A stretch of DNA of 64,000 bases from Bacterioplanes sanyensis (GTDB lineage: Bacteria > Pseudomonadota > Gammaproteobacteria > Pseudomonadales > Oceanobacteraceae), in the NCBI RefSeq assembly GCF_014652515.1, contig NZ_BMYY01000004.1, positions 62,001 through 126,000 on the forward strand, read 5' to 3'. Below are positions 47,645-58,113 of the stretch, one piece after another (position 1 is the stretch's first letter; each line of letters starts with the position of its first letter). The notes under the pieces are model-generated. The model worked only from the letters and a program-made list of their open reading frames with translations, had not been told where the DNA came from and searched no databases. The position numbers were made by a program, and so were the translations under genes.

Positions 47645-48256
47645 CTAACGTCCGCTCAAGGTATTGCGCAGCGCCTGACGAATTAAGTCTTCAGCACTGA
47701 GACCATCGGCAGCCACTTTATTCAGCATTTTGGCAGCATCCTGCGGCTTATAGCCCAGCGCGACCAAGGCGGTTTCTGCCTCGGCCAACACTTGATCCTG
47801 AGCCACTTGCTCGGCATGGTCTGCCGCGGCCCACAGCGGCGCTGGCGCCTGCCACTCTTTTAAGCGATCGCGCATTTCGACAATTAAGCGCTCTGCGGTT
47901 TTTTTGCCCACACCCGGCAATTTGGTGAGCGCTGCCACATCTTCTTGATGCACGCACTGGGCGAAAGCATTGACGTCCATGCCCGACAAAATGGCCAATG
48001 CCAGTTTAGGGCCGACGCCGCTTACTTTGATGAGGGTGCGAAATAAGGTGCGCTGCTCACGGTCGCTGAAGCCAAACAGCTGCTGCGCGTCTTCACGCAC
48101 CGCCAAGTGCGTATGCAGCACGGCAGGCTCGCCCACTTTGCCCAGCGCCACAAAAGTCGACAGCGGCGCTTGAATTTCATAGCCCACGCCATGCACATCC
48201 AGCAGCAGCTCTGGCGCTTGTTTTTCGATGATAATTCCTTGAAGGCGGCCAATCAT
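47645..48256 (-). CDS. ruvA: Holliday junction branch migration protein RuvA
   Basis: 203 residues. The N-terminal OB-fold begins [13 protein letters not shown]. Helix-hairpin-helix motifs ([28 protein letters not shown]) and a C-terminal RuvB-binding domain ([16 protein letters not shown]) follow. The ATG at 48256 fits the family; the longer frame upstream adds a non-conserved hydrophobic stretch. It forms a tetramer on four-way DNA junctions. Confidence 0.96.
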   Translation of the reverse strand: MIGRLQGIIIEKQAPELLLDVHGVGYEIQAPLSTFVALGKVGEPAVLHTHLAVREDAQQLFGFSDREQRTLFRTLIKVSGVGPKLALAILSGMDVNAFAQCVHQEDVAALTKLPGVGKKTAERLIVEMRDRLKEWQAPAPLWAAADHAEQVAQDQVLAEAETALVALGYKPQDAAKMLNKVAADGLSAEDLIRQALRNTLSGR

Positions 48257-48440
48257 GGCGAATGCAGTTCCGACGGTGATTACACAAGCGGCTAAGACTA
48301 ACAGCATGGCGGTGGCGGCTCAATTGAGCGCCGACAATCCTGCGCAGTGCTTATACACTCCATGACGAAAACCGCGGCGCAGGCGCCGTGCTGGCGCTTG
48401 ATGACTGACCAGTGTTGCGGTAAAGTTGCGCCGCTTTATC

Positions 48441-48459
48441 GAGAACCATTCTCAATTTC
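48441..48459. promoter_or_regulatory. putative Fur box upstream of the iron ABC transporter
   Basis: GAGAACCATTCTCAATTTC resembles the 19-bp Fur operator consensus GATAATGATAATCATTATC, with the ATTCTCA core intact. It is 19 bp before the fbpA ATG. Iron repression of the operon is expected; the site is a visual match. Confidence 0.6.
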
Positions 48460-48477
48460 AATTTGGAGCCCGTTGCT

Positions 48478-49494
48478 ATGAAGTGGACTGCGTTACCCGT
48501 GCTGGCCATCAGCACTGTTTTGTCCTGGTCTGCCAACGCTGCCGATCAGGAGCTGAATCTGTACTCTGCCCGCAAAGCAGAGCTGATCGAGCCGTTGCTG
48601 GAAAAATTCACCGCCCAAAGCGGCATTAAGGTTAACTTGGTGACGGGCAAAGATGACGCACTATTGCAGCGACTGAAATCAGAAGGCGAGCTAAGCCCGG
48701 CTGACATGCTGATCACCGCCGATGCCGCTCGCCTGCAACGCGCCAAAGAAGCGGGCCTGTTTCAAGCCATTGACAGCGACACCCTAAAACAACGCATCCC
48801 AACGTATCTGCGCGACGATGAACAGCAGTGGTTTGGTCTGTCGCAGCGCGCACGCGTGATCTTCTACAACCCCGAAACAGTCAAGCCAGAGCAGCTGTCA
48901 ACTTACGAAGCACTGGCCGACGACGCTTGGAAAGGCCGAGTTTGCATTCGCTCATCCAGCAATGTCTACAACCAGTCGCTGGTAGCAGCGATGATTGACG
49001 ACCTGGGCGCCGAGCGCACACAACAGTGGGCCAATGACTTTGTCGACTCCTTTGCCCGCCCACCGGCCGGTGGCGATACCGATCAGATTCGTGCGCTGGC
49101 AGCGGGTCAGTGTGATGTAGCGGTCGCTAATACCTATTACTATGGCCGTATGCTGAAGTCAGACGGTGAAGACAAACAGCTGGCAGAAAAAGTCGCGCTG
49201 TTCTGGCCCAACCAAGAAGGCCGCGGCACCCACGTTAACGTTTCTGGCGCGGGCGTTACTACCTCGGCCAAGAACAAGGAAGCCGCCATCAAACTGCTGG
49301 AGTTTATGGTGTCTGACGCTGCGCAAAAATGGTACGCCGAGGTCAACAATGAGTTCCCAGTGGTAAAAGGTGTTGAGCTGGACCCAGTCGTCGCCGCCTG
49401 GGGCGAGTTCAAAGCCGATGACGTGCCACTGAGCACCTTGGGTGAAAACAACCGTCAGGCGGTCAAACTGATGGACCGTGCCGGCTGGCGCTAA
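48478..49494 (+). CDS. fbpA: ferric iron ABC transporter, periplasmic binding protein
   Basis: 338 residues with a signal peptide (cleavage near NAA-DQ, about 22). The family start LNLYSARKAELIEPLLEKF and the iron-binding tyrosine cluster NTYYYGRML near residue 220 match the FbpA/FutA group. It binds Fe3+ in the periplasm and hands it to the membrane part encoded next. GGAG is well placed before the ATG at 48478. A Fur-like box lies just upstream. Confidence 0.92.
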   Translation: MKWTALPVLAISTVLSWSANAADQELNLYSARKAELIEPLLEKFTAQSGIKVNLVTGKDDALLQRLKSEGELSPADMLITADAARLQRAKEAGLFQAIDSDTLKQRIPTYLRDDEQQWFGLSQRARVIFYNPETVKPEQLSTYEALADDAWKGRVCIRSSSNVYNQSLVAAMIDDLGAERTQQWANDFVDSFARPPAGGDTDQIRALAAGQCDVAVANTYYYGRMLKSDGEDKQLAEKVALFWPNQEGRGTHVNVSGAGVTTSAKNKEAAIKLLEFMVSDAAQKWYAEVNNEFPVVKGVELDPVVAAWGEFKADDVPLSTLGENNRQAVKLMDRAGWR

Positions 49495-49522
49495 AGCGGT
49501 TACACTGTCGCCGCAAGATTCA

Positions 49523-49549
49523 CACAACCGGCCTCAGGGCCGGTTTGTG
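49523..49549 (+). other. stem-loop between fbpA and fbpB
   Basis: AACCGGCC-TCAG-GGCCGGTT gives a perfect 8-bp stem, extended by CAC/GTG beyond a bulged T. No T-run follows. It is 28 nt after the fbpA stop, a position where such stems protect the abundant binding-protein mRNA or limit read-through. The ribosome start of the next gene is close to it. Confidence 0.6.
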
Positions 49550-49583
49550 CTTTCAGCCACTGGCAGTCAAAGACCTAACAAAC

Positions 49584-51284
49584 TTGAACAACGCTGACTC
49601 CTCATCCATCGCTAGCACGCCATTGCTACCAGCCCGTCCTCGCCGCCAGGGCGATGTCGGCGTGGCTCTGATTACCGGCCTGGTCGCCCTTATATTGGCG
49701 GTGCCCGTTTTATCGGTGCTGTGGCATGCCTTGTTTGCCAACAGCAATAGCTGGCAACATTTATACGACACCGTATTGTTCGAATACGTTTGGCAATCCT
49801 TCTGGCTGTGTTTTTGGGTTGCCGGCGGTGTTTTGCTGCTGGGCATCAGTTGCGCCTGGCTGACCACCCGCTTTGCCTTTCCCGCCAGCCGCTTTCTCAG
49901 CTGGGCACTGTTATTGCCGCTGGCCTTTCCGGCCTACATCATCGCCTACGCCTATACCGACTTGCTGGACTTTGCAGGACCTGTGCAAACCGGTTTGCGT
50001 GAGCTTACTGGCTGGGGCTATCGCGATTATTGGTTTCCGCCCATTCGCAGCCTGGGCGGCGCCGCCCTGATGCTCACGCTGGTGCTCTACCCTTACGTTT
50101 TTATGCTCAGTCGCGCCTCGTTTATGACGCAATCCGGCCTTACTGCCGATGCCGCGCGCTCACTCGGTGCCTCGCGTTGGCGGGTGTTCTGGCGCATAGA
50201 TTTGCCGCTGGCGCGGCCAGCCATCGTCGCTGGCACCAGCTTGGCGCTGATGGAAACCCTGGCCGATTATGGCACCGTGAGTTACTTCGGCGTCAGCAGC
50301 TTTAGTGCCGGTATCTTTCGTACTTGGCATGGCCTGGGCGACATGAACGGCGCCATGCAACTCGCTGCCCTGCTGCTCAGTGTGGTCATTGTTTTGCTGA
50401 CACTGGAGCGCTATTCGCGCCGGCGCCAGCGCGTTGCGCAACTCGGCGGTCGCCCGGCGGCAACACCACCGCAACTGCAAGGCCTGCGCGCCTGGCTCGC
50501 CACGCTGTGGTGTGCCCTGCCGTTGCTGCTGGGCTTTATCGTACCTGTATTGATGATTCTCTCTTGGCTGTGGCAGCGTCCACCTAGCTTAGATGCAGAT
50601 TTTCTAGAGCTGATGCGCAACAGCCTGCTGCTGGCCATCAGTGCCGCACTGCTGACGCTCAGCTTGGCCATTTTGCTGGCCTGGCTGCGGCGTTTTTATC
50701 CGCGCCCTTGGGTCAAGCCTGCCGTAGCCAGCGCAGGCCTTGGCTATGCCGTGCCCGGTACTGTGATCGCGATTGGCATCTTGGTGCCGCTAGCCGCCCT
50801 TGACCGTCAACTCAACGCTTGGCTACTGGCCACATTTGATTGGCGCCCCGGGCTGATTTTCTCCGGCACTGTGTTTGCCCTGCTGTTTGCCTATGCCGTG
50901 CGCTTTATGGCGGTGGCACTCAACAGCGTGCAAGCCGGTATGGGGCAAATCTCGCCAAGCCTAGATCAATCAGCACGCAGCCTAGGGCATGGCCGCTGGT
51001 CGGTGATGCATCGCATTCACCTGCCCATGCTGCGCACCAGCTTGCTGACGGCCTTGCTGCTGGTGTTTGTTGATGTGTTAAAAGAGCTGCCGGCGACGCT
51101 GATTTTGCGACCGTTCAACTTTGATACCTTGGCCGTTAAAGCCCACGAACTGGCTGCAGATGAACGCCTGTTAGACGCAGGCCCAGTCGCCTTGACCATT
51201 GTTCTGGTAGGGCTATTGCCGGTCATATTGCTAAGCCGCAACCTCAAACAACCACCACAGGAGCCTAGCCAGCCACCGTCATGA
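49584..51284 (+). CDS. fbpB: ferric iron ABC transporter, permease (fused two-domain)
   Basis: About 566 residues with two homologous permease halves. Each half has about six membrane helices and an EAA-type loop (SLGASRWRVFWRIDLPLARPAI in the first, SLGHGRWSVMHRIHLPMLR in the second). This matches the FbpB/SfuB group. The start is uncertain: I use TTG 49584, which keeps the positively charged N-terminus. TTG 49545 lies inside the stem-loop, and GTG 49662 would remove the charged leader. It overlaps fbpC as ATGA. Confidence 0.88.
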   Translation: MNNADSSSIASTPLLPARPRRQGDVGVALITGLVALILAVPVLSVLWHALFANSNSWQHLYDTVLFEYVWQSFWLCFWVAGGVLLLGISCAWLTTRFAFPASRFLSWALLLPLAFPAYIIAYAYTDLLDFAGPVQTGLRELTGWGYRDYWFPPIRSLGGAALMLTLVLYPYVFMLSRASFMTQSGLTADAARSLGASRWRVFWRIDLPLARPAIVAGTSLALMETLADYGTVSYFGVSSFSAGIFRTWHGLGDMNGAMQLAALLLSVVIVLLTLERYSRRRQRVAQLGGRPAATPPQLQGLRAWLATLWCALPLLLGFIVPVLMILSWLWQRPPSLDADFLELMRNSLLLAISAALLTLSLAILLAWLRRFYPRPWVKPAVASAGLGYAVPGTVIAIGILVPLAALDRQLNAWLLATFDWRPGLIFSGTVFALLFAYAVRFMAVALNSVQAGMGQISPSLDQSARSLGHGRWSVMHRIHLPMLRTSLLTALLLVFVDVLKELPATLILRPFNFDTLAVKAHELAADERLLDAGPVALTIVLVGLLPVILLSRNLKQPPQEPSQPPS

Positions 51285-52327
51285 GCACCCTCACCCTTGA
51301 GCAAGTTAGCCTTGGCTACGGCCAGCGCACTGTTGTTAATCAGGTATCACTGCAGCTGCAGCCAGGTGAGATTGGCTGCCTGCTGGGCCCATCCGGTTGT
51401 GGCAAGTCCACGTTATTACGCGCCATTTGCGGCTTTGAGCCACTGCAACAAGGGCGTATTTACCTCGATGGCGCACTGGTTTCTAGCCCAGAAAAACGCA
51501 TGCCACCCGAGCAGCGTCCGGTTGTGATGGTGTTTCAGGAGCTGGCCCTGTTCCCACACATGAGCATTGCCGACAATTTGGCGTTTGGCTTACAGCACCT
51601 GAGCACGGGCGAGCGTCAGCAGCGCGTTGAACAGCTGTTAGATTTAATTGCCCTCCCTGGCTTAGGGGGGCGTTATCCGCATGAGCTATCTGGCGGCCAG
51701 CAACAACGCGTGGCGGTCGCACGCGCCATTGCCCCCAAGCCACAACTGCTGCTGCTGGACGAGCCCTTTTCTAGCCTGGATGCCGAATTACGTGAAGATT
51801 TGGCCGAGCAAGTGCGGGATATTCTAAACGCCGAAGGCATCAGCGCCTTAATGGTGACCCATGATCAGCTGGAAGCCTTTGCCATTGCCGATCGCGTGGC
51901 GGTGATGAACGACGGCGTGCTACAACAATTCGACTGCGCTTTTAAGCTCTATCACGAGCCTGCCACCCGTTTTGTCGCCAGCTTTATCGGCCAAAGCACG
52001 TTATTACCAGCAACCGTGATGGATGAGCGCCATGTTGACTGCTCCCTGGGCAGCCTGGTGTCCGATCAGAATTTGCCGTTCAAGCAAGGCCAGCAAGTCG
52101 ATTTAATGTTGCGACCAGACGACGTTTTGCATAATGACGATTCACTGCAACGGGCGACCATTGTGCGCAAGCGCTTTCGCGGCTCACACTTCCTCTACAC
52201 CGTTGAGCTGGCCGATGGCCAACGGGTCTACTGTCATGCGTCCTCGCACCACAACCACGCGCTAGGCGAGACCATTGGCATCGAACCGCATATTGATCAT
52301 TTGGTGTTGTTTGCCCACACGGGTTAA
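51281..52327 (+). CDS. fbpC: ferric iron ABC transporter, ATP-binding protein
   Basis: 348 residues. Walker A GPSGCGKST is at 36-44, the signature LSGGQQQRVAVARAI near 137, Walker B LLLLDEPFSSLD near 160, and the H-loop MVTHDQLEA near 190. A C-terminal TOBE-like domain (about 250-340) is typical of the iron/sulfate/polyamine importer ATPases. The ATG overlaps the permease stop. Confidence 0.92.
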   Translation: MSTLTLEQVSLGYGQRTVVNQVSLQLQPGEIGCLLGPSGCGKSTLLRAICGFEPLQQGRIYLDGALVSSPEKRMPPEQRPVVMVFQELALFPHMSIADNLAFGLQHLSTGERQQRVEQLLDLIALPGLGGRYPHELSGGQQQRVAVARAIAPKPQLLLLDEPFSSLDAELREDLAEQVRDILNAEGISALMVTHDQLEAFAIADRVAVMNDGVLQQFDCAFKLYHEPATRFVASFIGQSTLLPATVMDERHVDCSLGSLVSDQNLPFKQGQQVDLMLRPDDVLHNDDSLQRATIVRKRFRGSHFLYTVELADGQRVYCHASSHHNHALGETIGIEPHIDHLVLFAHTG

Positions 52328-52342
52328 CAAACCTACAAATAC

Positions 52343-52366
52343 AAAAAAGCCGCCCGTAGGCGGCTT
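52343..52366 (-). terminator. intrinsic terminator after oadB
   Basis: The stem AAGCCGCC-TACG-GGCGGCTT (8 bp, minus strand) is followed by a T-run, 20 nt after the oadB stop. On the plus strand it may also stop fbpC transcription less efficiently, since no T-run follows there. Confidence 0.82.
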
Positions 52367-52385
52367 CATATACAGCAAGCGTCGA

Positions 52386-53696
52386 CTAGCTAAAGAAGCT
52401 GATCATCACACCGGCAGCCACTGCTGAACCAATCACACCGGCCACGTTCGGGCCCATGGCATGCATCAGCAGGAAGTTCTGCGAATTGGCCTCTAGACCG
52501 ACCTTATTCGATACCCGCGCAGCCATCGGCACGGCCGATACACCTGCAGAGCCAATCAGAGGGTTGATTGGTTCTTTGCTGAGCTTGTTCATGACCTTGG
52601 CCATGATCACACCCGCCGCAGTACCGACACAGAACGCCACCAGACCCAACACAATGATCGCCAAGGTACTGCCATTTAAGAAGGCATCTGAGCTCATTTT
52701 GTAGCCCACCGACAGCCCCAAGAAAATGGTCACGATGTTGATCAAAGCATTTTGTGCCGTGTCGCTCAAACGCTCGACCACACCGGATTCTTTCATCAGG
52801 TTGCCAAAGCAGAACATGCCCAGCAGCGGCGCCGCGGAAGGCAGCAACAGGGCCACCAGCACCAATACCGCAATCGGAAAGACGATCTTCTCGCCTTTGC
52901 TCACAGTACGCAGCTGATGCATGGCGATTTTACGCTCCTGCTCAGAGGTCAGCGCTTTCATGATGGGCGGCTGAATCAGTGGTACCAACGCCATGTAGGA
53001 ATACGCCGCCACCGCAATCGCACCCAGCAGCTCAGGCGCCAACTTAGAGGCAATAAAGATCGACGTTGGGCCATCGGCACCGCCAATGATGCCAATCGCT
53101 GCCGCCTGCTGGACGGTAAAGTCCATCAAACCGGCGTCCGTTAGCAGCACCGCACCCGCCACGGTACCAAAAATACCGAACTGCGCCGCAGCACCTAATA
53201 GCAAGGTTTTTGGGTTCGCCAACAAAGGACCAAAGTCGGTCATGGCACCGACGCCCATAAAGATCAGCAAGGGTGCCACACCACTGGCAATGGTCATGCT
53301 GTAAAAGACATACAACATGCCACTGTCAAAGCCGGTAGCCGCGCCCAGCGCGACTGCCTTTTTATACAGCATGCCTTGCACTTCATAAGCTTCGCGGTAA
53401 GCCGCCAGCACTTCTTGCATGCCGGCATTGGCGGCCAAGCCAAACAGCTCACTGAACTGCGCCAACACACCGGCATCACCTGAGCGAATCGCAGCTTCGG
53501 CAGCAGACCAGCCCATGCCGGCACCCGGGATGTTCACCATCAAAGTACCGACGGCAATCGGCAGCAGCAACAAGGGCTCAAAGCCCTTTTTGATGGCCAG
53601 GTACAACATACCAAACGCCACCAGCATCATCATGGCCTGACCGGGCTCGATATGAGCGATGCCCGTGTCATTCCAGAGGTTGATTAAGCTTTGCAT
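52386..53696 (-). CDS. oadB: Na+-translocating decarboxylase subunit beta (OadB)
   Basis: 436 residues with about nine membrane helices. The family core [27 protein letters not shown] and [23 protein letters not shown] holds the Asp that binds Na+. It decarboxylates carboxybiotin on OadA and pumps Na+ out. AAGGAGG is well placed before the ATG, which is 13 bp after the oadA stop. Confidence 0.95.
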   Translation of the reverse strand: MQSLINLWNDTGIAHIEPGQAMMMLVAFGMLYLAIKKGFEPLLLLPIAVGTLMVNIPGAGMGWSAAEAAIRSGDAGVLAQFSELFGLAANAGMQEVLAAYREAYEVQGMLYKKAVALGAATGFDSGMLYVFYSMTIASGVAPLLIFMGVGAMTDFGPLLANPKTLLLGAAAQFGIFGTVAGAVLLTDAGLMDFTVQQAAAIGIIGGADGPTSIFIASKLAPELLGAIAVAAYSYMALVPLIQPPIMKALTSEQERKIAMHQLRTVSKGEKIVFPIAVLVLVALLLPSAAPLLGMFCFGNLMKESGVVERLSDTAQNALINIVTIFLGLSVGYKMSSDAFLNGSTLAIIVLGLVAFCVGTAAGVIMAKVMNKLSKEPINPLIGSAGVSAVPMAARVSNKVGLEANSQNFLLMHAMGPNVAGVIGSAVAAGVMISFFS

Positions 53697-53709
53697 GCAT
53701 CAGCCTCCT

Positions 53710-55482
53710 TTAAGCCAGCGTGTACAGCGTATCGCCGACTTTAACAGCAGTGCCTTCCGCTGCCGAAACACTGCCGATGGTGCCTGCACGTGGCGCCCGC
53801 ACTTCGGTTTCCATTTTCATGGCTTCCAAAATCAGTACCACATCGCCTTCAGCAACTTGCTGACCTGGCTGTACCAACACCTTCCAGACGTTGCCGGCCA
53901 GAGGTGCCGGTACAGGGTCACCGCCACCCACGGCTGCCGGAGCCGCCGCCGCAGAGGCCGAGCCGCCGCCTAGGTTCATCGGCGCACCGTTAACCGGGGC
54001 CAACTCTTTTACATCGCCGCCGTCATCGACTTTAACGACATACTCGTTGCCATCAACGGTAACGGTGAAGGTGTCTTCGTCGGCGCCTTTCGGTGCTGGT
54101 TCAAAGGCATCCGGGTTACCACGATTTTCCAAGAATTTGGGCGCGATCTGCGGGAACAGCGCAAAGGTTAAGGCATCGTCAATTTTATCTGCCGCCAGCT
54201 TGAAGCCTTTGTCCGCGGCCAGTTTTTCAACATCGGCGACGAGTTTATCCAACTCATTTTCCAAAAGATCGGCCGGGCGACAGGTAATGGCTTCTTTGCC
54301 ATCCAATACGCGCTGCTGCAGCTCTTGGTTGTAAGGTGCCGGCGCAGCGCCGTACTCGCCTTTTAAAATGCCCTGAGTTTCTTTTGAAATCGACTTGTAG
54401 CGCTCGCCCGTCAATACGTTCAATACCGCTTGGGTGCCGACGATTTGCGACGTTGGCGTGACCAGAGGGATGTAGCCCAGATCTTCACGCACACGCGGAA
54501 TTTCTTGCAGCACTTCGTCGAACTTATCGGAAGCGCCCTGCTCTCGCAGCTGGTTTTCCATGTTGGTCAGCATGCCGCCCGGCACCTGTGCCACCAAAAT
54601 ACGGCTGTCGGTGCCGCGCAATGCGCCTTCGAACTTGGCGTATTTTTTTCGCACGTCACGGAAATACGCAGCGATTTCTTCCAGCAGCAATAAATCGATG
54701 CCGGTATCGCGCTCAGTGCCTGCCAGCGACGCAACAATGGATTCTGTCGCGGTGTGGCCGTAGGTCATGGACATCGATGAAATGGCGGTATCCACACGAT
54801 CAATGCCAGCCTCAATGGCTTTTAAATTGGTCATGTCCGACAAACCGGAGGTGGCGTGCGCGTGCAACTGCACTTCTAAATCGGTTTGTGCTTTTAACTT
54901 GCTGACCAGCTCAAAGGCGTCGTAAGGGGTTAATACGCCGGCCATGTCTTTAATGGCAATGGAATCGGCACCCATGTCTTCGATTTGCTTGGCCAGTGTG
55001 ACCCAAGAATCCATGGTGTGAACCGGTGAGGTGGTGTAAGACAGCGTGCCCTGCGCATGCTTACCCTGTTTTTTCACCGCTTTCAGCGCGGTTTCTAAAT
55101 TGCGCGGATCGTTCATGGCGTCAAATACGCGGAACACATCCACGCCATTGGTGGCAGCGCGCTCAACGAATTTTTCCACCACATCATCACCGTAGTGACG
55201 ATAGCCCAGCAAATTTTGGCCACGCAACAGCATTTGTTGCTGAGTATTAGGCATGGCCTTTTTAAATTCTCGAATGCGATCCCAGGGGTCTTCGCCCAAG
55301 TAGCGGATACAGGAGTCAAACGTGGCGCCGCCCCAAGATTCAATGGACCAGTAGCCCACTTGATCCAACTTTGCAGCAATGGGGAGCATGTCGTCGAGGC
55401 GCATGCGCGTGGCCAGGATGGACTGGTGCGCGTCGCGCAGCACGACGTCGGTAATACCTAGAGGTTTTTTAGAATCGGTCAT
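53710..55482 (-). CDS. oadA: oxaloacetate decarboxylase subunit alpha (biotin-dependent)
   Basis: 590 residues. A carboxyltransferase TIM barrel (about 8-270) has [16 protein letters not shown], the metal-binding QLHAHATSG and the catalytic Lys in [21 protein letters not shown] association domain follows, then an Ala/Pro/Gly-rich linker, and finally a biotinyl domain with EAMKMET (biotinylated Lys near 555). It transfers CO2 from oxaloacetate to biotin. No citrate lyase genes are nearby. Confidence 0.95.
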   Translation of the reverse strand: MTDSKKPLGITDVVLRDAHQSILATRMRLDDMLPIAAKLDQVGYWSIESWGGATFDSCIRYLGEDPWDRIREFKKAMPNTQQQMLLRGQNLLGYRHYGDDVVEKFVERAATNGVDVFRVFDAMNDPRNLETALKAVKKQGKHAQGTLSYTTSPVHTMDSWVTLAKQIEDMGADSIAIKDMAGVLTPYDAFELVSKLKAQTDLEVQLHAHATSGLSDMTNLKAIEAGIDRVDTAISSMSMTYGHTATESIVASLAGTERDTGIDLLLLEEIAAYFRDVRKKYAKFEGALRGTDSRILVAQVPGGMLTNMENQLREQGASDKFDEVLQEIPRVREDLGYIPLVTPTSQIVGTQAVLNVLTGERYKSISKETQGILKGEYGAAPAPYNQELQQRVLDGKEAITCRPADLLENELDKLVADVEKLAADKGFKLAADKIDDALTFALFPQIAPKFLENRGNPDAFEPAPKGADEDTFTVTVDGNEYVVKVDDGGDVKELAPVNGAPMNLGGGSASAAAAPAAVGGGDPVPAPLAGNVWKVLVQPGQQVAEGDVVLILEAMKMETEVRAPRAGTIGSVSAAEGTAVKVGDTLYTLA

Positions 55483-55634
55483 GGGTGATGGCCTTTTCTC
55501 TTCCGTTTAATTATTGGTAGGGGCGATGCGTTTCTGAAGCGGCTCGATGGTAACGATACAGTTGGCCGCAGGCGGATGCCTTGATCAAAGACGACTGCAG
55601 AAACAAGCCCTGACGTTTGTTATCCCACTCGCGG

Positions 55635-55880
55635 CTACTTTTGGCGTGCGCGATGCTCTTTAACCGCTGCTGATAATACTTTCAGCAATTGCGGGTCCAC
55701 ACCCGGTGCTGAAGCAGCAGGTGCCGGAGCAGCCACCACCTCGGGTTCTGGTGCGAGTTTGTTGACCAGTTTGGACATGAAGGTGGTCACGAACACCAGC
55801 ATCGTCAAAAAGACGAACACCACGCCCATGCCAAACACCATCAGTTCCAGACCTTGCGACACGAGACTAGGCTCAGTCAT
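55635..55880 (-). CDS. oadG: oxaloacetate decarboxylase subunit gamma (OadG)
   Basis: 81 residues. One membrane helix (about 10-35, LELMVFGMGVVFVFLTMLVFV) is followed by an Ala/Pro-rich linker and a basic end. It is the small assembly subunit that joins alpha to beta. AAGGAG lies before the ATG. It is the first gene of the oadGAB operon. Confidence 0.92.
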   Translation of the reverse strand: MTEPSLVSQGLELMVFGMGVVFVFLTMLVFVTTFMSKLVNKLAPEPEVVAAPAPAASAPGVDPQLLKVLSAAVKEHRARQK

Positions 55881-56219
55881 GCAGGCACTCCTTTTTTGGC
55901 TGTATCTGGGCTCACCGCCACGACGTTATCGCTGCACAGATTTGGCCCATGCGCGCACTGTCAGCAGGCAGTAAGCGCGGTTAGATTACTTAAAAGCCAC
56001 AACCTAAGCAATAAGACCAGCTCTGTTGATTAGTCGGGTTTATCAGAGCAAACCACTGATTAAAAACAACATCCATCGGCGCTAGGCGTTGTCAGCACTG
56101 AGGTGCATCATATCGCTTTGCGACCAAGGCTAGCGTAAATACACGTACGAGCTTCCCTCAAGCTGGTACAAAAAACGGCCCGTCGCTATACTTCGCGCCC
56201 CTTGTTCTGGCCGACTTCT
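55881..56219. other. 339-bp intergenic region between oadG and dusC
   Basis: Divergent promoter region with no supported gene. I found no strong hairpin, repeat or operator. Confidence 0.5.
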
Positions 56220-57266
56220 ATGCCTTGTCACGACACCTTCACAGGCACCTTGCCCTTCGATCGACAGCACTCTTCGCCCTACATTGCGCTGGCACCGATG
56301 GAAGGATTAATGGATTTCAACTTACGCGCCTTACTGACGGCCCAAGGTGGCATCGATCACTGCGTGACCGAGTTCATTCGCATTACCGATCAACGGCTGC
56401 CCGAGCGCGTATTTAAGCGCTTTTGCCCTGAGCTATTAACGGGCGGCAAAACCGCCAGCGGCACGCCTGTTCACGTACAATTATTGGGCTCCGACCCAGA
56501 GATGATGGCCGCCAATGCCCACAAAGCAGCCTCACTGGGCGCGCCCGCCATCGACCTAAACTTTGGTTGCCCAGCCAAAACCGTCAACAAAAGCCAAGGT
56601 GGCGCTGTTTTACTGCAATGGCCAGAGCGCATTCATGCCATTACCCGCGCGGTGAGACAAGCGGTGCCTGCGCACATTCCCGTCAGTGCCAAAATGCGCT
56701 TAGGTTTTACCGATAAAGCCCTGGCATTAGAAAATGCCGACGCTTTGGCCAGCGCCGGCATTCAATGGCTGACCGTGCATGCACGCACCAAAACAGAAGG
56801 CTACAAGCCGCCGGCCCATTGGCAATGGATTGATAAAATTCGCCAACACATCACGGTGCCGGTTTTGGCCAACGGCGAAGTTTGGAACGAAGAAGACGCT
56901 CGCCAATGCTTAACGCAAAGCGGCTGTAGTTTGCTGATGATTGGTCGCGGCTTAGTCGCAACACCTGACCTTGGCCAGCGCATAAAAGACGCCAATTATC
57001 AGGGCCAGAGTTGGCAGCACCGTTTGCAGTTGTTACTGCTATTGGCAGAGCGACTCGAAGATTTAAACGACAAAGCACTCACAGATCGCCTGAAGCAGTG
57101 GCTGCATTATTTTTCGATGCAATCCGATGCCATCGCCACCGTCTTTCAAAGCGTTAAACGTGAAAAAGGCAAAGCTGAATTTTTTGCTGCATTGGAAAAC
57201 GCCATTAGCGCAACCGCCCAGCGCAACGATTTACAAAGCTACAACTACCAACACAGTGGTTTTTAG
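56220..57266 (+). CDS. dusC: tRNA-dihydrouridine(16) synthase DusC
   Basis: 348 residues of a flavin-dependent TIM barrel that reduces a uridine in the tRNA D-loop. Conserved features are LAPMEGLMDF, the catalytic LNFGCPAKTVNKSQGG and VHARTKTEGYKPPA. The C-terminal helical domain follows. The APMEG and lack of the DusA/B signature favour DusC. An ATG at 56220 is taken as start although no clear ribosome site is seen. Confidence 0.92.
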   Translation: MPCHDTFTGTLPFDRQHSSPYIALAPMEGLMDFNLRALLTAQGGIDHCVTEFIRITDQRLPERVFKRFCPELLTGGKTASGTPVHVQLLGSDPEMMAANAHKAASLGAPAIDLNFGCPAKTVNKSQGGAVLLQWPERIHAITRAVRQAVPAHIPVSAKMRLGFTDKALALENADALASAGIQWLTVHARTKTEGYKPPAHWQWIDKIRQHITVPVLANGEVWNEEDARQCLTQSGCSLLMIGRGLVATPDLGQRIKDANYQGQSWQHRLQLLLLLAERLEDLNDKALTDRLKQWLHYFSMQSDAIATVFQSVKREKGKAEFFAALENAISATAQRNDLQSYNYQHSGF

Positions 57267-57399
57267 CCGCGACTTGCATAGCACTCTGCGCACTGATGAG
57301 TACCTCCTCTTTGCAGGGTATAAATTGCAAACATAAACCGTTATAACTTGCTGCCATCCGTTATCGGCACCTTAACCACAATGGAACTGTCAAGCAGAT

Positions 57400-58113
57400 A
57401 TGTTACCCATTACACCAAACGCCGAGCGTAGGCCGCGTCATATTTACTGGCAGGTACGCAAGGTAAAATGGCTGTTGATTGCCATGGCTTTTTGCTGCTC
57501 CCCCTCTTTAGCGGCAACCCTGAGCATTGGCGCACACACAGGCCAAAGTGGCGATGTCAGCGATGACCAATGGCGACAAGTGAGCTTGGCGGCACAGCAG
57601 CACTGGCACCACTGGCAACTCAAGATCAGCACAGGTTGGCTACAGCGCCACGGAGCCGACCAGCAACCTTCTGGCCAGGCCGATACCTGGCTGACTGCAC
57701 GCTATTGGCATAAAGCCACTTGGATGGGACAGCACTGGCAAAGCCAAATGCGCTACAAAGTGGCCACCGCCGATGACAGCAAAGCCCTTGGCAGTGGTGC
57801 CAATGAGCAAGAGCTGCGCCTTCGCGCCATGAAACCCATGGGAGATATGTGGCTGTGGTATCAAGCGGGCTATCGCTGGCGCCAATCCAGCCAACGCTAT
57901 GCTATGCAAGATGGCGCACTGTGGGGCGCTGGTTTATATAAAGCGCCGATCAGTCTCAGCTATGGCGGCCGCCAAGCCAGCCAGTCGGGTAGCGACAGCC
58001 GCCACCATCTGACGTTGGCGTGGCAATTCAAGCAATCGCAGTGGCGCTGGACCCCCTATGCCCGCATTGGCAACGCCGATAGCGCTGCCGTCGGGATGAC
58101 GCTTAGTTTTTAA
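57400..58113 (+). CDS. putative outer-membrane or periplasmic protein, unknown
   Basis: 237 residues. A hydrophobic signal segment lies near 24-38 (WLLIAMAFCCSPSLAA), giving a mature protein very rich in Trp, Gln and His. It ends in Phe (GMTLSF), and the latter half alternates as in a beta-barrel (LSYGGRQASQSG, WTPYARIGNADS). I do not recognise a family. It overlaps the next gene on the opposite strand by 4 bp at the stops. The N-terminal 20 residues may be too long. Confidence 0.6.
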   Translation: MLPITPNAERRPRHIYWQVRKVKWLLIAMAFCCSPSLAATLSIGAHTGQSGDVSDDQWRQVSLAAQQHWHHWQLKISTGWLQRHGADQQPSGQADTWLTARYWHKATWMGQHWQSQMRYKVATADDSKALGSGANEQELRLRAMKPMGDMWLWYQAGYRWRQSSQRYAMQDGALWGAGLYKAPISLSYGGRQASQSGSDSRHHLTLAWQFKQSQWRWTPYARIGNADSAAVGMTLSF

